A stretch of DNA of 64,000 nt, taken from NCBI GenBank assembly GCA_963989385.1, contig OZ022501.1, positions 97,076,979 through 97,140,978 on the forward strand, given 5' to 3'. This document shows positions 45,959 through 54,428 of this stretch, in pieces (positions within the stretch are counted from its first letter, which is position 1; each line of letters opens with the position of its first letter). A program made the position numbers and the translations under genes. This DNA is from Ctena decussata (Eukaryota > Mollusca > Bivalvia > Lucinida > Lucinidae). The notes beneath the pieces were generated by a model that saw only the letters and a list, made by a program, of their open reading frames with translations, did not search any database and had not been told where the DNA came from.

Positions 45959-46161
45959 CAGAGCTCTAGATAAGAGGAAGTATTTGGTGATAATTAGGGA
46001 TAATTTTTGTTAATTCTGCATAAAAACGTATGTTGTGACCCCTATTCTGAGCCGTCTTGACAAGACGGTTCAGATGAGGGGTCACAACATATGGTTTCGA
46101 CGAGAAATAAGAAAAATTATCCTTAATTATCATCAAATACTCCCTCTTATCTAGAGCTCTG
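45959..46161. mobile_element. palindromic MITE, family P1, target duplication CCATT
   Basis: 203 bp with CAGAGCTCTAGATAAGA ends; flanked by CCATT at 45954-45958 and 46162-46166. Confidence 0.9.
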
Positions 46162-46824
46162 CCATTCACAGGACAGTCAAACCCCTCTGTGTTGTGATTT
46201 ACGATTTATGTGACCATAAGCAATTTTAATTGACAATACCACTGTGGCAAATCCCTCTTTCCTTTCAATTAAGCTCAACAATACCACTTAATGCTTACAT
46301 AAATTATATGCAGCAAGGCAAAACATTTCCTTCAGCCAAAATTTAAGAAAACAGTTTCAAATCTAGCACATTTCAGTGTCTGATCAATATCATGTCTTGG
46401 AAGCGACTATGATGAAAACAACCTCAACCTCAGCTCCCAGTATGTGAGGTTTGGATGATAATTATAGGACAGCTTTCGCTTATTTCTTGATAAAAACATA
46501 TGTTATGCCTAGACAAAGCGATTCCGAAGAATGGTCACAACATATATTTTTAAACAGAAGTATGAGAAATTATTCCGGAACTGTCATAAAATTCTCTTCT
46601 CTGGAGGTCTATCCTCCATGTTCTTTACTCCTTCTTTATCACCATATCCAACTACTTAGCACACCTTTGCACTTTACCACAAACTTCGATCAAAATACTG
46701 AACAGCTGAGCAGATCTATATAAAGAGTTTCTTAGTCTTTCTTTTCTGTGGGTGCTCACACAGAACATGTAATGCCCACATTTGTGAGAAATGAACACAA
46801 AGAATTGTCACAAAGTTCTTCTCG

Positions 46825-46893
46825 TCAAATTTTATTCTTCATTTTCTTGAATAAATGTAGCGTAGTTGAATCTAATGCTGCTTTTCTTTTTCT
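46825..46893 (-). CDS. DMAP1: DMAP1 last coding exon with stop
   Basis: 69 nt: 22 codons plus TGA at 46825-46827, after the acceptor CATTTCAG. It starts RKRK and ends FKKMKNKI, paralleling the human basic C-terminus (RKRR...KKAKK). The 3' UTR continues below 46,824. The only clear AATAAA on this strand nearby overlaps the last codons, so the polyadenylation site is not settled. Confidence 0.85.
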   Translation of the reverse strand, partial: RKRKAALDSTTLHLFKKMKNKI

Positions 46894-49800
46894 CTGAAAT
46901 GAAAATGAAAACGTTAGGTGAATGGGTAACTACCATTTTTACAAAGGGAGACAACTTTTGTGACTTTCTATTTACCTCCCTGAATGATGTATCCCTTCCA
47001 AAATGGGGACTACTCTTCAAGGGAAGAATTTGCTCCTGGAGGAGCAAATTCTTTCCTTTAAGAGTTGACCCCCATTTACAAGGGAGGAAAAAATGAAAAT
47101 GACAGAGTTACTTCCCCTGAAAAATGTATCATTCACCTTAATCAACAAGAGACAGACAACACATTATAGCAATAACTTAAATGAGGATCTTACATGAGAG
47201 GTCATATCATATGAAATTTATGAAACAAGCCTTTGGCGAGTTTCGTAAATTTCATTTCAAATGACCATGAGTGTAAGATTCTGTTTATTATATGACCCTT
47301 AAAAATAGGATTTTATCGCCTTAAAAATGAACATAATTTCAAAAGAAACAGTCTCTGTCAATGATGTTACACATGCAGTCATACATTTTTTATTTATGAT
47401 AGGACCTTATCCAGTGAATAACAGCGACATTGAATGGTAAACTACTTGTAGCATCACTAACATTCTCAATCTGGAGCAGCTAAAGGTATTAGTTCTCCAG
47501 CAGTCTGGCAGCCACATAGGCCTTGCACTGTCAGCATACGAAAGGCAGTGCCCAGTCATCTCCTTCTGCTGCCATTTTATCTTTAGTGAAAAGGATCAGG
47601 TATCCCTTCACTGCGGGTGGACTATGAGAGATTTTCAGTTGTTGGCCTGAGCAAAACAGCTCTCTAATCACTCATTATGGGACTGCTCAATTTTTGCAAG
47701 AATATAAAATAAGCATACATATCCTACCAATTTATAATTTTATGAAAATCTCTCATTCAATGCTTTCATACTATTAATTTAAGTATCTGTGCAACTCCAT
47801 AACATTGATACACCTCTATAATTTTGACAAAGAATGGATGGATGGCTGACTTGCAATTTTACATCCTTTCTAACAGCACTTCAGTCATATCAGGTCAATG
47901 GAAGACTGATAATGAAAGACTGTGTGCAATGGGACCCCGTTTACTGTTGGAAAGCTTTCCACCTCCAGCGGGTCTTGAACAGGGGACTGCTAGATCAGCA
48001 AGCCAGCACTTAACCTACTGAGCTATTAGGGTTCCTTAAAGACAAAGGCGCCGTAGTCGAGTGGTTAGAGTGGCTCGGCTATTGTGCAGAAAGTCACCAT
48101 AAAGTCGTGAGTTCGCGGCTCACTGTCGCCATACGATGACTGGAAAACTCTCTCTGTCAACCCAGCAGTAAATGGGTACCTTTTTTGAATCAGGGAAGGA
48201 TACGGCAGCGAAAGGAGAGGGATGGGCTCTGCCTTTCATCAGCTGTGCCCAAGCTACAGTGGGTCTCTAACCCCCACTGCCCATACGGCTATTAGGCTAT
48301 GGGAAACCTTTACCTTTTAAAGACAACTTTATCCACATACGACATGATTTCCTTGTTAGTGAATCCCCTCTATAATGGTGGCTACTTTTAAGGGAAAGAA
48401 TTTGCTCTGTAGAGCAAATTCTTTCCTTTAAAAGAAGCCCCCTCCAGAGAGCAAATTCTTTCCTTTATGAGTAGTCTCCCATGAGAGAAGTCTTTCCTTT
48501 AAATGAACCCCCTCATGAGAGAGAAAAAGCCTTCGTTTAAAAGAAGCCCCTATGACAAGGGAGGCACATATTGTGTTCCACTTACTGTAGGTGTGTTTGC
48601 TGTACCCCCTACTACATCTATAGATTCTGATAATTTCTTGTGTGGTTCTGTATCTCCTGTCAGGGCTGATGTTATGTCTACCAAAGGATCTGGGGTCTCT
48701 GGCAAAGGGACATCAGGAGTCTGAAATTTACAGAAATGAAATTACATTACAATCTCATATTGTATAAATCATGTAGAAGGATTATCTCAAAAGAAAAAGA
48801 AAACACAAAATCAGTGACAAGTCAAGACTAACAAAGTGGCATGTGCGCCCAGTGAAGACTCAGATTAGCCTGGGCATCTGCCCAGTCTGTTCAGAGTCTT
48901 TGCTGTCCCAACAGAGCGTGCTTAGACCCTTAGCTACCCTTTAAATGCAGTGAAGACTCTGATCAACCTGAGTGGCTGCCCAGGCTGATCAGACTCTTTG
49001 CTGGATACACATGCCACTTTGTTGGTTTTGTCATGTTGCTGCTCACATATACCCATCACCATTAAAATAACCAAGATTTAATATGGTACATGTATAGATA
49101 TGGCTTCAAATGTAAAGTTTCATAAAATAGTCTGAGGTCTAGATAAGGTGTACATTTTATGATTATACTTGTACCATTTCTTTCAATTCTTCAATAAATA
49201 CTGCGACTTCTCAACAGAATTATCTCACCACACATGCTTTTTACTGAGAAATAAGATTATAATAGAATTATCATTACATATCGTTTGATAATTCTTTGGG
49301 CAAAGACTCTTCTATAACAGTAACTGCCAGCTTCTGAGCTCCAGCTGTTGCAATGTTGAAACACGAATTCTGGGGTTATTTCAATATCTCTAAAAAAAAT
49401 ATATGTTGAGGTCTGCCCTTCCATAGGCAATTCTCATGATGGGCCATACAACCACAGGACTTTGATAGTTTACTAACTCAAAATCATAATAGCCCCATAC
49501 AAGCAATAATACCCAAGTTCTATAATTACAGCAAGCAAAGTTTTGCTTGCTCCATTATTAGAATTTGGGACATTCCACTTTTGCATCAGGTTTTTGTGCT
49601 TGGATTGATAAAATATCAAAATTGTGATGCAACATATGTTTTCATGGAGAAATATGAAAGTACAGTCAGCCCTCTTTATAACGGCACTCATTACAACAGC
49701 AGAATTCTTTATGACGACATTTTGATATGCACAGAATGTATATATTGTTCGAAATATGTATTCTTTACAACAGCAAATTCAGTTTAATAGCAAAATGTTT

Positions 49801-52800
49801 CGGAACAAATGCTGTCATTGTAAAGAGGGCCCAATGTATATCTCAAAATCTCTGCCTTACCTGAAGCTTTGAATATAAAATTTCAAGCTTACCTTTCCGG
49901 GATTGAGTACTTCATACTGATGTCTTAATGTTTCCAGTTCATAATCACATGTTGCTAGTGCCAGTTTTAACTCATACAATAATACTATATCTTGTCTGAG
50001 GTCATTGAAATTCTGAACAATTTCTTCTGTTGGCATTGGATTGTATTCTGAAATGAAAATACAGCATTACTTCGACTGAAGCACCAAAACTTGCAATTCT
50101 CCAAGTATGATTAACATGTTGTCCTATACAGAGATCCACGAATGGATAAATCTTTTGGTAAGATGCACATTTTCTTATTCTGTACCAAAAACCGACAATG
50201 TGGCACCTCAATAAAAAGATTCAAATGGCAACCCTCATGAAATGTTCTGTGTCCTTGTTGTCAACAAATTCTATTAAAACTGCATCTCTTAACAGTCTCT
50301 TGAAATCCCTCAGATGTATATTTTGTAGGAAAATAAAGCATTAAGCACTTTTTATTTATCCATTTTTATTATTTTAACTTTTTGGCAGTCTGCATCAGGC
50401 CTCTAGCTGTATGGATACATTATCATTGCTACTGTAATTGGCAATTATAAATGCTTCACAAAAACATTTATGAAAGAACGCGCAAAAAAAGGCAGAGTCA
50501 GATCAGCCATTTACATTTCATCCTGTCAAAGAAACGACAGCTGGAATACAAATAGCTATAAACAGAAAACAAGATCTGTGTCTCATTTTTTTTTTTTGCC
50601 TTTAGGGATTCTCTGATTTGTTTGTTACTGTTTACAGCCCAGTTCTCCTTTCTTGTGAAGGACACAATTTCAAATGCATATGGATCAGCTTACAAACCTA
50701 ACAGACTTGTCAGACTTTGATGTCCAATATGCTGATTTCTTAGGACTTCTGTACTGTTGATGCAAACAGCAAAGACTCTGATCAGTCTGCACAAATGTGC
50801 TTTGCTGTTTGCATAGGGTCTGAGGCATCAATTCTTGTGAGGCATCTCTTTCAAAGTGAATGGGTAAACAATTCAGGGAAAGCTACTCTCCTATTTTCAT
50901 TTTTGCCTCCCTTCTTAATGCAGGTTGCCTCGTAAGAAAAGAATTTGCACCCTTGAGAGCAAATTCTTTCCTTTAAGAGCAGACCTCATTTTGTGAGCAA
51001 ATAAGACATCACAAAAGCTATCCTCTTTGTTGAAATGGCAGAAAAACATCACAGTGTGCCCAGGCACCTTAATTACAATGTGCAGCTTCTACACTTACCT
51101 ATACCTAACTCTTCTAAAACTTGTTCTATGGCTTTAGTTTTCTTCTGACCCACTGAAGCTGGTAGTTTCATCTGGTAAAGAAAGAAACAATTTCACAATA
51201 TTCAGGTGGCTGATGAGATCACACTACCAGCAATAAAGAAACTCAGCAGAAACAAATAGCAAATCTAGAGCTACAGGATAAACCTGTAACTGGTCAAAAC
51301 TTGATATGTAAATTAGATCATCTATTACTTACCTTCTGACTACGTACAAACACACCAGCCTGTTTAAAGTCAGGGAACTTGATTCCTGTTGATTCTGGAG
51401 TTGCCTGCTGGAAAAAAAAGGAATAAGAAATTTCAGCCATGCTCTCACTGTGATTGCAAATAGTAAAGAATTATGTTGCCTAGAAATGGTAAGATCTCCA
51501 AGATTCAACTTGACTAGAAAGGTAATATAAAATCTGAAAATCAGAGGTTTCTGACAACACTTCTGAAAAGTTTTCTTATTTTTCTATGAAAGCATACAGT
51601 CCTCAGTAGGACTACCTCTGTGAAAGTGGGTCTGATCTGGGACTACAACATACTTCTTTGAAAGAAAATTAACAAAATATAACTCAGAATTATCATCAAG
51701 CCCTCCGGTCACTACCCACCTACCTTTATCCATTTGAACCGTGACGTGAGAAAACCAACAAAGCGCAGACTCAAATCAGCCTGGACATCTGCCCAGTCTA
51801 ATCAGACTCTTTGCTTCGCGCTGAAAGGGTAGCTATGGGTCTAAGCTACCTCCATGCGGATAGCGAAGACTCTGGTCAAACTGACTGATACCCAGGCTGA
51901 TCTGAGTCTGCACTGAGCTCACAACCGCTTGCTGGTTGTCTTGTGGTGCGGCTCATTTATCGGAGAATCTTAGCCATCATGAATTGCCCTCCAACAACAT
52001 AGGTCAATCTGTCAGCGATAATTCATGAGTAAGGAAAAATTATGTTTAAAATAACTTTATATTATAACCAAGCCTTCCTATCCCTTTCTCTACCCCTTTC
52101 ATCTGACTATACAAGGCACTGGTACTTAAGTAAGCAAACATTTTTATTAAAATACCTAATGTGCGTAAGTATTGGGACACCTAAGATAATTAATTTTCCA
52201 TTTGTTCCAAATGGAAAATTAATTAAATTAGGTGTCCCAAAATTTAGGCACATTACAGTATGCAAACCTTTTTATTAAATAACTCACCCCAGCTGTTTCT
52301 TTGACCTTGAGTTGATGATGTATTTTCTTACTGGCCTTCTTCTTCTCAGCTTTCCGACTGTCAATATTACTGTCAGCAGCTGTGATCAGTTTCTGAAGAT
52401 CCTGTGTTTTCTTCTCCCTCTCCTTCTTTCTCAGTTCTATCTTCTTTAGTTCTGCTATCAAGTGTTCTTCCTCTTCAACCTAAGAACAGTTAAGAAGAAA
52501 GATTTTTTTTAATTTACTAAAAATTTCTTGATACTAATTACTGTAGATGTCAGATAAAGTAGCATGAAGTGATCTTCATATCACTAATGGCTGACATCAT
52601 TTTAGAAAAGCTTAATTTTGCACAAAGAAATCAACAAAATCTTACTGACAGCAACAATATATATATACTTTTCAGAGAACTGACACACATTAATTGTATC
52701 AGGGAATTATCATAAAAATTACCTCATCTAGCAATTTGGTGGACACAAAATTGAAATAGTTAACATAGCTCTGAAAACAGATACATGTAGTTATCATTAT

Positions 52801-54141
52801 AGTACTGCTGCGGTGGTGACCTTTGCCTGATGAAGTATGTACTGTCAAGTTGCAAGTTCTTTAAATTTGAAGACTGTTGATGTACTGGACCTAATGCTAA
52901 GTTTGAAGTAAATGTGGTTTAAGAGATCAGGGTGTCTATGTTGCTTTTGCAGGACCAAACATACATTCACCCCAAAAAGAAACCACTTACCTGTTCAGGA
53001 GTTCTGTTGAAGAGTTTCACAAGCTGAGCTTTCCTCTTTCTTTCATGTTCAGCATCAAAACCTCGGATCTTTGGCTCTGTGCCTTGTGGTGCTCGCACCT
53101 TAAAAGGTATAAGGTAAAGGTAAAGGTTTCCTGTAGCCTTGCAGCCATACAGGCAGTGGTTGTCAGGTCCACTGGGTATAAAAGACAGTGCCCAACCACC
53201 TCCTTCCAATGCCATTAACTTTCCCTGACTTAAAACAGATATCCACTTACTGCTGATTTGACAGGGTTTTTCCATTGTTGGCCAATCAGGATTTAAATCC
53301 AGGACCTTGTGTGCAATAGCCAAGTGCTTTTACCACTCAACCACAGCACCTGTCAACCAAATGAGATGATTACGTAGGTTACTGTACAGTAGAAGCTGTA
53401 ACTTACTACATGCTGTACTAGCAATAGCACCAAATGTCTTCTAATGCAAATTTGTCAAACATTAATGAAATTTAAACAGAATTTGTTGAACATTCATAAA
53501 ATACTATATTACAGCTAGAAACTTTAAATTTAACTGAAGGTTTGGAGGTTCATTACATGAAACTTTCTTGTATCTGAAATGCAAGACTCACTCCATTGTG
53601 AGATATGTATACATAGCTTTATGCTTAGCATGATTTCTTGGAAAATATCATCGCTTCAGTAACGTTACAGGTCACTAGGGGCAAATCAACTGATCAATTA
53701 CTGTCAAGTATGTAATAAAGTCCTTCTCCAACACTTAAACAGGTAAGGGCTATTCCAAATGGAAGGACCGGAACTTTTTTTTGGATGGGTACCACCAAAG
53801 AAACTTTAAAGAAAATATTTCTAACTCTTCAGCCCCAACCACTAAAATTTTAATAAGTTTCCGATCCTGCCCCAGTGTGTACTTTTTCCTGAACAGCTCC
53901 AAGTATTTTATAATATACAAACCTTTGTAAGTGTGTTACATATATTATAATATCTTTCTTTCAAGTCTTCCACACTTCTGTTAGAATATTTCTCCCTGTC
54001 CCACCTATCATGCATCACAACAAATCGTAGACTGAACCTCTTACAAAGGTCAAACAAGTGATCAGTTTCCTGTCTTGTCCAGTTGTCGTCATGGAGATGT
54101 TGCTGGTACTCCAGATCAGAGTAGACTGGGACCTCAGGTTG
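46825..54141 (-). CDS. DMAP1: DMAP1, 3' part of the gene (8 coding exons plus one possible cassette exon)
   Basis: DNMT1-associated protein 1, a nuclear subunit of the TIP60/NuA4 acetyltransferase and SRCAP remodelling complexes. Exons on the minus strand: 53923-54141, 52991-53098, 52288-52479, 51333-51407, 51099-51171, 49893-50047, 48586-48720, 46825-46893 (1026 nt, 341 residues plus TGA, all phases compatible). It aligns by eye with human DMAP1 through WTRQETDHLFDL (SANT/Myb-like domain), RSVEDLKERYYNIC, ERKRKAQLVKLFNRTPEQ, KKEREKKTQDLQKLITAAD, GIKFPDFK, LPASVGQKKTKAIEQ, PTEEIVQNFNDLR and VLLYELKLA. It ends in a basic RKRK...KKMKNK tail, as expected for a nuclear protein. Human DMAP1 is about 467 aa, so roughly the first 125 residues are missing here; I could not find them in 54,142-64,000. 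CC2D2A lies about 32 kb downstream on the same strand. Confidence 0.93.
46914..47141. mobile_element. MITE family P3, best copy
   Basis: TTAGGTGAATGGGTAACTAC at the left, TCATTCACCTTAA at the right. The central palindrome is GGGAAGAATTTGCTCCTGG / AGGAGCAAATTCTTTCC. It begins about 20 bp inside the last DMAP1 intron. Confidence 0.8.
47182..47285. mobile_element. inverted-repeat element
   Basis: AGGATCTTACATGAGAGGTCAT and ATGACCATGAGTGTAAGATTCT-like arms with ATGAAATTTATGAAAC / GTTTCGTAAATTTCAT inside (arms quoted as a pair). Confidence 0.55.
47495..47700 (-). mobile_element. SINE of the 48,046 family, degraded
   Basis: GGCAGTGCCCAGTCATCTCC and the following CTTCACTGCGGGTGGAC align with the body of the copy at 53,101-53,356. 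Confidence 0.5.
47830..48035 (-). mobile_element. tRNA-derived SINE, same family as 59,781
   Basis: Minus strand: CCCTAATAGCTCAGTAGGTT (A box), CTGTTCAAGACCC (B box), AACAGTAAACGGGGTCCCAT, and a tail with AAAGGATGTAAAATTGCAAG then CCATCCATCC. The same order is found at 59,781-59,985. Confidence 0.8.
48046..48316 (+). mobile_element. tRNA-derived SINE with 10-bp target duplication
   Basis: GGCGCCGTAGTCGAGTGGTT head with B box GTGAGTTCGCGGCTCAC, body AGTAAATGGGTACC and GATGGGCTCTGCCTTTC, tail GGGAAACCTTTACC. Flanked by TTAAAGACAA (48036-48045, 48317-48326). It sits directly behind the previous SINE. Confidence 0.85.
48330..48575. mobile_element. MITE family P3, rearranged
   Basis: Core hairpin AGGGAAAGAATTTGCTCTGT/AGAGCAAATTCTTTCCTTT at 48,391-48,437, followed by three further TTTCCTTTA half-cores. 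It abuts the DMAP1 exon at 48,586. Confidence 0.65.
48586..48720 (-). CDS. DMAP1: DMAP1 exon (C-terminal Pro/Thr region)
   Basis: 135 nt, phase 0 to 0; acceptor AATTTCAG, donor GTAAGT. It encodes a Pro/Thr/Asp-rich, probably disordered stretch (TPDVPLPETPDPLVDITSAL) ending ESIDVVGGTANTPT. The IDVVG..TP part matches the human C-terminal IIDVVGAPLTP. Confidence 0.9.
48823..49050. mobile_element. MITE family P4, diverged
   Basis: ACTAACAAAGTGGCATGTGC ... GCCACTTTGTTGGTTTTGTC, with the GCTCACATAT end on the right only. Confidence 0.75.
49661..49838. mobile_element. pogo/Tigger-like MITE
   Basis: 178 bp, TACAGTCAGCCCTCTTTATA and TTGTAAAGAGGGCCCAATGTA-type ends beginning and ending in TA; inner ACAACAGCA repeats. 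Confidence 0.7.
49893..50047 (-). CDS. DMAP1: DMAP1 exon (VLLYELK)
   Basis: 155 nt, phase 1 to 0; acceptor TTTCAG, donor GTAAGC. It encodes YNPMPTEEIVQNFNDLRQDI, VLLYELKLALATCDYELETL and RHQYEVLNPGK, following the human PTPTEELVHMFNELR / VLLYELKQACANCEYELQ pattern. Confidence 0.94.
50852..51071. mobile_element. MITE family P3
   Basis: CAAAGTGAATGGGTAAACAA ... CAGGCACCTTAA with the core AAAGAATTTGCACCC / GAGAGCAAATTCTTTCC. It ends about 30 bp before the donor side of a DMAP1 exon. Confidence 0.72.
51099..51171 (-). CDS. DMAP1: DMAP1 exon (LPASVGQKK)
   Basis: 73 nt, phase 0 to 1; acceptor TTACCAG, donor GTAAGT. It encodes MKLPASVGQKKTKAIEQVLE then ELGI and the first base of a Glu codon completed by the next exon. 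It matches human MKLPSSVGQKKIKALEQ. Confidence 0.92.
51333..51407 (-). CDS. DMAP1: DMAP1 exon (GIKFPDFK)
   Basis: 75 nt, phase 0 to 0; acceptor TTTTCCAG (followed by another CAG, a possible NAGNAG choice), donor GTAAGT. It encodes QATPESTGIKFPDFKQAG then VFVRSQK, matching human ETAGIKFPDFKSAGVTLRSQ. Confidence 0.92.
51733..51958. mobile_element. MITE family P4
   Basis: TTGAACCGTGACGTGAGAAA ... TTGTGGTGCGGCTCATTT with the internal CAGTCTAATCAGACTCTTTG motif. The left end has a small deletion. Confidence 0.75.
52157..52255. mobile_element. ~100-bp mariner-like MITE, family P2, best copy
   Basis: TAATGTGCGTAAGTATTGGG ... CCCAAAATTTAGGCACATTA bounded by TA; centre CCATTTGTTCCAAATGG. Lies 32 bp from a DMAP1 exon donor. 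Confidence 0.8.
52288..52479 (-). CDS. DMAP1: DMAP1 exon (LITAAD helix)
   Basis: 192 nt, phase 0 to 0; acceptor TTCTTAG, donor GTGAGT. It encodes VEEEEHLIAELKKIELRKKE then REKKTQDLQKLITAAD and a Lys-rich end KVKETAG. This is nearly residue-for-residue the human helix ending DLQKLITAAD and is the strongest family match in the gene. Confidence 0.95.
52723..52770 (-). CDS. possible 16-codon cassette exon of DMAP1
   Basis: 48 nt open in phase 0, encoding SYVNYFNFVSTKLLDE. It lies between a good acceptor (CTGTTTTCAG) and a donor (GTAATT). Inclusion would insert 16 residues exactly between NRTPEQ and VEEEEHL, where human DMAP1 has no insertion. It may be an alternative microexon, a lineage-specific exon, or a chance pair of splice sites. 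Skipping it gives the canonical protein. Confidence 0.4.
52991..53098 (-). CDS. DMAP1: DMAP1 exon (NRTPEQ)
   Basis: 108 nt, phase 0 to 0; acceptor TTTTAAG, donor GTAAGT. It encodes VRAPQGTEPKIRGFDAEHER then KRKAQLVKLFNRTPEQ, matching the human stretch ending LYNRTPEQ. A SINE of the 48,046 family sits directly against the acceptor side (53,101-53,356). Confidence 0.92.
53101..53356 (-). mobile_element. tRNA-derived SINE (48,046 family) in a DMAP1 intron
   Basis: Minus strand: GGTGCTGTGGTTGAGTGGTA (A box), CTGGATTTAAATCCTG (decayed B box), body with GGCACTGTCTTTTATACC, tail GGAAACCTTTACCTTTACC. Its tail forms the upstream edge of the acceptor of the exon at 52991-53098. Confidence 0.75.
53923..54141 (-). 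CDS. DMAP1: DMAP1 exon with SANT/Myb-like domain
   Basis: 219 nt, phase 0 to 0; acceptor TTTTCACAG, donor GTTTGT. It opens QPEVPVYSDLEYQQHLHDDN, then WTRQETDHLFDLCKRFSLRF, and ends KERYYNICNTLTK. This is the SANT-type helical region of DMAP1/Swc4, with the conserved Trp and the D-L-x-x-R-F core visible. Confidence 0.93.
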
Positions 54142-54202
54142 CTGTGAAAATGAAATTTATGCAGTACAGTAAATGCATATACTGAGAACAGATGCCATTT
54201 AT

Positions 54203-54428
54203 TTAACCCATTGCATTCTGGGTATTTTTTGTTGTCTGCTGAAATTGTCGTCTGCATCAAAAATCAAGAATATTTTGACAATATTAGTCTAACTAACTCT
54301 TGTAGAAATGATGTCTAGGCAGCAAACAGTTTGGATCTCAGATCAGGCCCCATGTTTGTGGGGCCTTATCTGGATCCAAACTGTTTGCACAGATACCCCT
54401 AAAAGGGTATTCCGAATGGAATGGGTTA
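54203..54428. mobile_element. TTAA-bordered inverted-repeat element
   Basis: TTAACCCATTGCATTC against GAATGGAATGGGTTA, with the inner pair CAAACAGTTTGGATC / GATCCAAACTGTTTG and GCCCCATG/GTGGGGC at the centre. It resembles the element at 12,355 in its ends. Confidence 0.55.

Noticed and set aside
46459..46620. Another P1 MITE copy
   Set aside because: Shares ACATATGTT and GGTCACAACATAT with P1 but the ends are not recognisable. It may be a distant relative, but it was not listed.
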